Of a stretch of DNA of 64,000 nt, positions 57,692-64,000 are shown piece after piece. Position numbers and translations under genes: made by a program. Under the pieces are notes generated by a model. It searched no databases. It was given only the letters and a program-made list of their open reading frames with translations, and was not told where the DNA came from. How positions within the stretch are numbered: position 1 is the stretch's first letter; every line of letters begins with the position of its first letter. The stretch spans positions 30,332,177 through 30,396,176 of the forward strand of contig JAJEKV010000001.1 of NCBI GenBank assembly GCA_021234155.1, written 5' to 3'. Source of the DNA: Isoetes taiwanensis. Its lineage: Eukaryota > Streptophyta > Lycopodiopsida > Isoetales > Isoetaceae.

Positions 57692-59532
57692 AGAGGGTCA
57701 CACACAAGAAGCCAACTTGGATTTATACCCAAGTTGGAGTTAGAACCTCCAGATCACTTAAGGTGATCAATCTGCACAAGAATTTTCCAAAGAAAAAGCT
57801 CAAATTTCAAGTATTCATACCTTTCCCAATTCAAGAATATGGAACCTTTATTCAAATTGATGTCGCTCTCATAGGTGGATTGATTTTCAAGGTCAAATGA
57901 TTGTGACTTGTGTAGAAAAGTTATGGGCATGCAGGGAAAAAGATCTTGACCAAGTCTGAGTTTTATTCTGCAAGATATTCGATCTCAAAGTTGAGTCAAT
58001 TTTGGGTCAATACCAGTCAAAGCTTACAAACAGATCTCAGAATTTTGTAACTTGAGCTGCAGAGGGAATTTTTGAGAAATTCCAAAACTGAGGTAAAATA
58101 TATGTCCCAAGGATGTGGGGCATGCAATCAAATTCTGTTTTGGATCACTAAAACTATTTTTTTGGCACTATTTTGTGGATAACAGTATAAATTTGTATCA
58201 GACAGAATGCAAAAATTGATAACTTGAGTTTGGTATGGCTTTTTTTCGAACTTTTTGTGCACACAGGTGCAAATATGATGGAGAATGAAGGGCAAGTGGT
58301 CATATGCAAGAAAATATGGCGAAATATCTTACTGTAAAAATGTTTATGTGGCAGAAATACTAAAGATCATGACAGTCAATTTTTCAAGTACTTGGCAGGC
58401 AATTTTCATTGATATGAAGGTAATACAAGATGAATATGGGTTTTAGTATCATAAATCAATCATCAAAATGTATCAGAGGGTCATATAGTAAAATTATAAC
58501 TGAAATCTCAGTCCAATTTTATCAGATCAAACTGGGTAATGCTCAAATGCTTCATAAACATCTTCAGATCATGCTCAGCATGTATCAATGTCGAGGTTTG
58601 ATGCGTCTGGGCCTTCAAAATTCTTCTGTCATTGTTTCCCAGGTATATAGATATAGATTTTAATGGTTCCGGCATCTTAGGGCTTAATTTTAGGCTTGAT
58701 GAGATGCTAATGAGCGGAAATCCAAGAATAGGTAGGTTTTATGGCTTAAGAACCCAATTCCGGCGTGATTCGAGCAAGTTTCCAAGTTTAGGGTTCTTCA
58801 ACTGTATTTTTCCAGAAATTTCGCGATACGGTGGCCATATTTTGGGGAGTATATACTCAGAAGATGTTGTATTTCGAAATTTTAAAAGCTAGACCATGGT
58901 TTTAAAGGGTGCCTTATAAAATGGTTAGGTAGTTTTGATCATTTGAGGAAATGGCAACCCTAATTTTTTGGGGAATATGCTAGGTCTAGAGCTTGGAATA
59001 TTCCATGGGTAACATGGGTATTTAAGGCACAATGGTGGGCAAAGCAAAACGGGCATAAAAAATCCAAACAAGAAATGGACTAGGGGTATTTACAAAGGTG
59101 TGATATGATAAGAATGGGAAAAAGGATATGATGGCAAACATGGTGTGATTGGCAAAAAGGTGAGCAAGGGGGAATATAAGCATAAGGGGAATATGACTAG
59201 GAAAATGTTAAGATGGGGGTAAGAATATGGATAAAAAATGACTAGGAGGTGGAATCTAATACCATGGGGTCTTCCAAACTTTGTCTTCCAATCTTCAAAA
59301 AGCATTTTCCAATCTTCTCAACCCAGAATCTCATAAAGCAACCTTTGACTACCTTTGACCTCAAATAGAGTACTCTTCCATGGGAGTTGACCTTAGATAT
59401 TGGTGTAGACCCTTGAAGATTGATGTTGCTTGACCTTCACATCAGTGTTGATTACCAAGTCCTTCTTTGACTTAACCTTCCTAACTTCAACATATGAACC
59501 AACAGTTAGTGTGTTGCCCTTTGGGGGCAACA
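57692..59532 (-). repeat. 3' LTR of G6, truncated at its 3' terminus
   Basis: TGTTGCCC hairpin at 59532. It runs to AGAGGGTCACACACAAG near 57692, where the usual CTAGAGAGTCAAACAC and terminus are missing. It is close in sequence to the solo LTR at 11618-13528. The GATCACTTAAGGTGATC hairpin lies near 57752-57768. Confidence 0.88.
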
Positions 59533-60430
59533 TCTCGCCAAAACAAGAAAATGGCTGGTCCCCTCAGCCATTAAGGGTCTTCAACTTTGTACCAAAGTGT
59601 CTAAGCGAGAATTATGGTAGAAAGAGAGTGTAAAGTGCAAGTGTTGATGGAATGGAGGTAAGTATGATGGTATGAAGAAGTGAGTGAGTGAAGGAAAGGT
59701 GAGAATGAGTGTAAATATGATAAGGTGGTGATGGAAATGGAGTGTATGAGGTGAGGTGAATGTGTAAAAGTTGGGATCTCGCCAAAACAAGAAAATGTGT
59801 GAAGAATGAGTATGAATAGAGGGTGAAGGTGTAAATGTTGAGATCTCGCCAAAACAAGAAAATGTGTGAAGAATGAGTATGAATAGAGGGTGAAGGTGTA
59901 AATGTTGAGATCTCGCCAAGACAAGAAAATGTATGCCTCCCTGATCCTTCAAAAATGCAACTCTGCTATGATGGTGAAGCTGAATTGCAGAGTGCTTCCT
60001 TTTGGGAATAAAAACAAGAATAAAGAGTCTGAATGGATGGCAGGACCACTTATGGCAGATGAATAAAGATGGAGAAAGGATGCACCTGTCATGAAAACAT
60101 ACAAACAAGTTAATCTTGATCTCTGCAAGTCTGCCATGATGGTGAAGCTGAATTTGCAGAGTGCACATTTTGGAAAATAAAATGAGGAATTCATGGCTAA
60201 ATGAAGGGCAGGACCACAATGAGACAAATGAATGAAGGTGGAAGAAGGGTGCTCCTGCAAATGACACTTGGCAATTAGTGAAACTCATTGTCCTGAAGTT
60301 GTTTGGTAGTTCATCCTTCATACTAGTTAATCTGCAAACATAAACTCAATGAAGACATTAGTTCTAAATTTGAGACAAAGTGAAATCTAACCTATCTAAT
60401 ATTAAACTTTAATTCTAACTTGTCTAAGTT
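59533..60430 (-). repeat. G6 3' internal region with 67-bp tandem repeats
   Basis: CTCGCCAAAACAAGAAAATG-type blocks occur at 59535, 59778, 59845 and 59912. The last three have an exact 67-bp period. Two GCAACTCTGC ... GCAGAGTGC units lie at 59956-59994 and 60125-60164. Not coding. Confidence 0.8.
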
Positions 60431-61669
60431 CTAGAACATAAAAAGAGACAAGCATATGTGCTGGTCCCAGTACCTTTTCAGATGGATAGTATTGATAGGA
60501 TTTGGGAGTGGCACCCCTGATGTTAATTCCTTTAACCAATAAGAGTTGGTGCCTGCAGGTTCCAGCACCTCATAGGGACCTTCCCAAAGATTTTCAAACA
60601 TACTAGCTGAGTCTTCTCTTGATTTATTCCATTTCAGAACTAACTCTCTTGTCTTGAAAGTCCCCTGAATTTTATGAGCAGCTTTGAAAGCAGCCAAATC
60701 TTTGGCTTTCTTTAGCAGATTGGCATTCTCAGCCATTCTATATTCTTCTAAATGCAAAAGAGTATCCAGTCTCTCCTGCAAGGCATTTTCAAAAGGTAAA
60801 CATAGTTTGTGAGCTAACCTTAGAGATGGGAGCTCAAGCTCTACTAGGAGCACAGCTTCAATGCCATAAACTAGGTTGAAGGGGGTATGAGTGGTTGCTG
60901 CTTTGATAGTAACCCTATAAGCCCAAAGAGCATCCACCAATTTGACATGCCAATCCTTTTGATTATCATCCACTGTTTTCTGCAAAATGCCTTTCAAAAC
61001 TTTATTAGTAGCTTCTGCTTGACCATTACCTTGGGGATAGTAGGAGGAGCTCTTAGTATGCTTGACCTTAAGAATAGCCAGCAAATTAGTAATAACTTCT
61101 TTCACAAAAGAGGTACCTCTATCAGAATGCAATTGTAGGGGGATACCAAACCGTGCACAAATATATTCATGTAAAAACTTTGCTGTTGTAATAGCATTGG
61201 CCTGTCTTAAAGGAATTGCTTCTGCCCACTTAGTAAAATAATCTGTGGCTACAATAATGTGCTGATGTTGTCCTGCAGAAGGGGGGTTAATAGGGCCAAT
61301 ATAATCTAATCCCCATATTTGGAAAGGTCCTGGAGAAATGATGGGGTTTAGTGCAGCTGGGAGGAGGATCATTTTGCCAAATATTTGACATTTGTGGCAA
61401 GATTTTATAGCAGTATAACAATCTTTAAATATTGTAGGCCAATAATAACCTGACCTGAGAATTTTCTTGGTAGTAGTATCTCCAGCAAAATGGCCTCCAC
61501 ATACTCCTTCATGCATTTCTCTAATGATCAAAGCAGATTCCTCTTCATTGACACACCTCAATAATAGTCCATCCCTGTTGACTTTACATAAAACATCATT
61601 AATCATTTTAAATTGCCTGCACTTTTCTTTAAATCTCCTTTGCTAGCTTGAGGTCAGCCCTGAGGGCAT
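60431..61669 (-). pseudogene. G6 integrase
   Basis: Open from 61606 to 60431 (391 codons). It has the HHCC motif (GGHFAGDT ... CHKCQIF), WGLDYIGP, HSDRGTSF and GNGQAEATNK, then the C-terminal LKRYWDQHICLSLFM end with no chromodomain. Upstream, a stop near 61644 separates it from RNase H. One codon deletion occurs at EYRMAEN (EYRMEAEN in G5). Confidence 0.88.
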
Positions 61670-61766
61670 TTCCTTGAATTGTAGAAAATTCTTTATAGGT
61701 AGCTGCCAATCCTGTTGGTTCTGCTCTTCATCCTCTGCCTGCAAATAAGCTAAGGCATCCACAAAG

Positions 61767-64000
61767 TCAACAACTTCTACTGCATTGATCAAAGAAAATG
61801 TAAGGTAAATAAAGACTGGGACTCTTCACCTGATGTAACTCTTTTATGGAAATATCAAAGGTTTGTAGCTTGCAAGCCCACCTTTGAATTTTTGGTTTAG
61901 AGGTAGCCTTACCAAATAACAAACCCGTTGGATTTTGCTTCATATAAACTTGAACAGAACTCTTCAATAGTAGGTGACCTTGTCTATCAATGAGGAACAT
62001 AAGGGCAGCATCACTCTTCTCCATTCTGGTGTACTTTTCTTCAGTTGAACTCCACTGTTTGCTGGCAAAAGCTATGGTGTGCTTGTCCTGCAGAATAGCT
62101 AGGCCTATGGCTTTGTTTTGTGATGGTAATATAGACCTCAAATGGCTTGTTCAAATCAGGTTCTTTTAGAAGAGTAGCCTCACAAATGGACTTTATAAGC
62201 AACTCAAAAGACTCTTGGCAATCTGATGACCATGTGACAGGGACATACTTGCTCTCAGATTTAGAAATCCTGCCTATTCTTGTCAGCTTACAAATAGGAC
62301 TTATAATGTGAGCAAAATTAGGAATATACATCCTAAGAAAACTAGTCATGCCAATAAAACTTTTGACCTGCTTCAGATTTTTGGGGGGTACCAGCTTTTT
62401 GAGGGCTTCAACCTTTTCTTGTGCCACTTGTATACCATTGTTGGATACCTCATGCCCCAAAAGTTTCCCTTTGGATGAAAAAAAAATACATTTCTTTGGG
62501 TTAAGGTTGACTCCAGATTCCCTGCACAAAGAGCATATTTTTGCAAGCAATTCCAAATGATTAGTAGGGTGAGATCCTAAGCAAAGGTCATCCAAATAAA
62601 CTCTGAATTGTTGAGGAGACATGGGCCTAAAAATAACATCCATAGCTCTCTGGAAAGTAGCAAGTGCATTCATTAGTCCAAAAGGCATTCTTTTCATTGC
62701 ATAAGTTCCCCAAGGGGTAATAAAAGAGGTCTTGGCTTGGTCTTCTTCCTTAATGCCAATTTGATTAAATCCTGAAAATCCATCTAGAAATGAGTACACC
62801 TCTTTCCCTGCTACAGCATATAAAATTTCTTCTAAAAAAGGCAAGGGATAGCAGTCCTTGATGGTAGCTTTGTTGAGATCTCGATAATCAATGCAGATCC
62901 TTAAGGCAACACTTTTTTTCTCTACAGGTACAATGCAAGATACCCATTCTGGATTAATGATTTCAATAATAACACCTGCATCTAGCATTTTATCCAACTC
63001 ATCTTTAATCAATCCCATCAATGAAGCATTAATTCTTCTCAGTTTTTGAAAAACAGGTTTACATCCTTCTTTAATCTTGATTTCAAATTGGCATACCTCA
63101 GCTTTAATACCAGTAAGCTCAGAATAATCCCAGGCAAACATATCCTTCCTTTCTTCAAAGAACATTTGTATATTCTCCCTATTTTGGTATTCAATTAGAT
63201 CTCCAACAAACAGGGTTCTAGTCTTACCATTTTTTGTGATGGTACTCTTCAGTATCCTTTTCCTCTGATGCATTAATGGTTAGAATAGGACAAAGGGCCT
63301 TTACCTCACTAGCATCAAGGTCTTCCTCTGGAATAGCTCCCTCAGTTAGGTGTGACATGAGAGTTTCTCTGCATAGGGCATCAGCTTCCACATTTTTCTC
63401 TCTTGGTATGTGAGTAATCTCCCATGAAGCAAAACTTGAAAGTACTCCCATTACTTGGTTTTTTAGGAGCTCCATATCTGCATTTTTTGTTTGGTAGTTT
63501 CCTGAAACTTGTCTACAAATTAATTGTGAGTCACCAAAAATGTGAATGTTGGCAATATCCATAGCTTTGGCTTCCTGAAGACCTGCAATCAAAGCCTTAT
63601 ATTCTGCTACATTAGATGTAATTTGGGGGAAGATTCTCCCCACTTTAGCTAAAAGTTTATGAGAGGAATCTTTCAGAATAGCAGCAGATGATGCAATATT
63701 TAGTTCTTTAGAAATACCTCCATCAAACTATAAGAATCCTGATGGCCCTTGTTTGTTGGGGAGTGCACATTCCATAATGAGAGGAACCATTTCATATTCC
63801 CTTGGTCTTGTATTTTTTATTCTGTAAGATCCCAAAGGTTCTTCAATTAGCATTTCCTTAATAAAGTTTACCTCTTCATTGGAGCCATAGGAGCCATCTT
63901 GATTATAGATTGTAGCAGTTTGAGTACCATTGGAGATGGTACATCTCCCTTGAGACCAGACTGGTCTAGCATCCACAGTGGCTAACCACCTTCTTCCTAA
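61767..64000 (-). pseudogene. G6 protease end, upstream RNase H, RT and degenerate RNase H
   Basis: From 64000: the protease C-terminal region and linker to SGFL, then TAG near 63728 in place of the Trp before FDGG. The upstream RNase H (NVAEYKAL, FGDSQL, VEADAL) runs to a frameshift near 63240. RT (63273-62041) has RICIDYRDLNKAT, MPFGLMN and VYLDDLCLGS. A frameshift near 62115 falls inside the VYITITK stretch. The RNase H-like part continues to 61767 with VYMKQNPTGLLF in place of the TDH site. Domain order matches G5 exactly, confirming that the upstream RNase H belongs to the family. Confidence 0.9.

Larger units (their letters stand above)
57692..64000 (-). mobile_element. Ty3/gypsy element G6, 3' part (continues off window)
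   Basis: 3' LTR 57692-59532, tandem-repeat region, integrase, RT/RNase H, upstream RNase H and part of protease, all in G5 order. The LTR lacks its last ~30 bp (no GGGTCAACA), so the insertion edge was deleted and no TSD can be read. It is more decayed than G5. Confidence 0.9.

Noticed and set aside
59778-59932. Regular 67-bp repeats resembling a CRISPR-like array
   Set aside because: Spacer and repeat are both part of the same repeated unit. There is no spacer diversity, and the genome is eukaryotic.

Overview
The window is land-plant nuclear DNA: one intron-rich host gene sits in a dense nest of plant-type retroelements. Evidence for a plant is a complete nine-exon gene for a plastid-type S-layer-homology (SLH)/coiled-coil protein, a Ty1/copia element primed by initiator-Met tRNA, Ty3/gypsy elements with Tat-like features, and a plant L1-type LINE with a DUF4283-like ORF1. 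A fern or other non-seed plant is plausible from the long, degenerate repeats, but the sequence alone does not settle this.

Layout. 1-10654: stacked gypsy elements on the + strand. G1 (gag-pol remnant and 3' LTR) lies inside the integrase of G2; G2 appears to lie inside another LTR, whose 3' end abuts LINE sequence. 10655-16905: a minus-strand LINE whose ORF2 is split by a solo LTR (11618-13528, TSD TATGT); removing the LTR restores the reading frame exactly. 16906-23844: LTR and gag fragments, including a head-to-head gag junction and a 2.5-kb LTR family (B). 23845-29353: a young copia element (TSD GATCT) inside a gypsy LTR. 30432-34485: integrase end, LTR B, PBS and start of gag. 36401-41466: the host gene on the minus strand, with a triple tandem repeat upstream (41848-42088). 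43182-52948: full-length gypsy G5 (TSD TCAGG), inserted into a sequence that ends in a poly(A) run at 53522-53549. 53550-57691: mostly unassigned DNA, an acidic ORF remnant and a Penelope-like reverse transcriptase remnant. 57692-64000: gypsy G6, which continues past the window.

The most notable observation concerns the gypsy family. G5 and G6 carry a complete-looking second RNase H between protease and reverse transcriptase. In G1, G5 and G6 the ordinary RNase H after the RT has lost its DAS and TDH acidic positions. The LTRs carry hairpins at both ends, a tRNA-Gln type primer-binding site, and an 11-nt copy of that site beside a CTTAAG-centred hairpin near the LTR 3' end.

The mobile ORFs are nearly all broken by stops, frameshifts or deletions. 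The host gene is the only intact conventional gene I can support; its nine exons join in frame to 890 residues.
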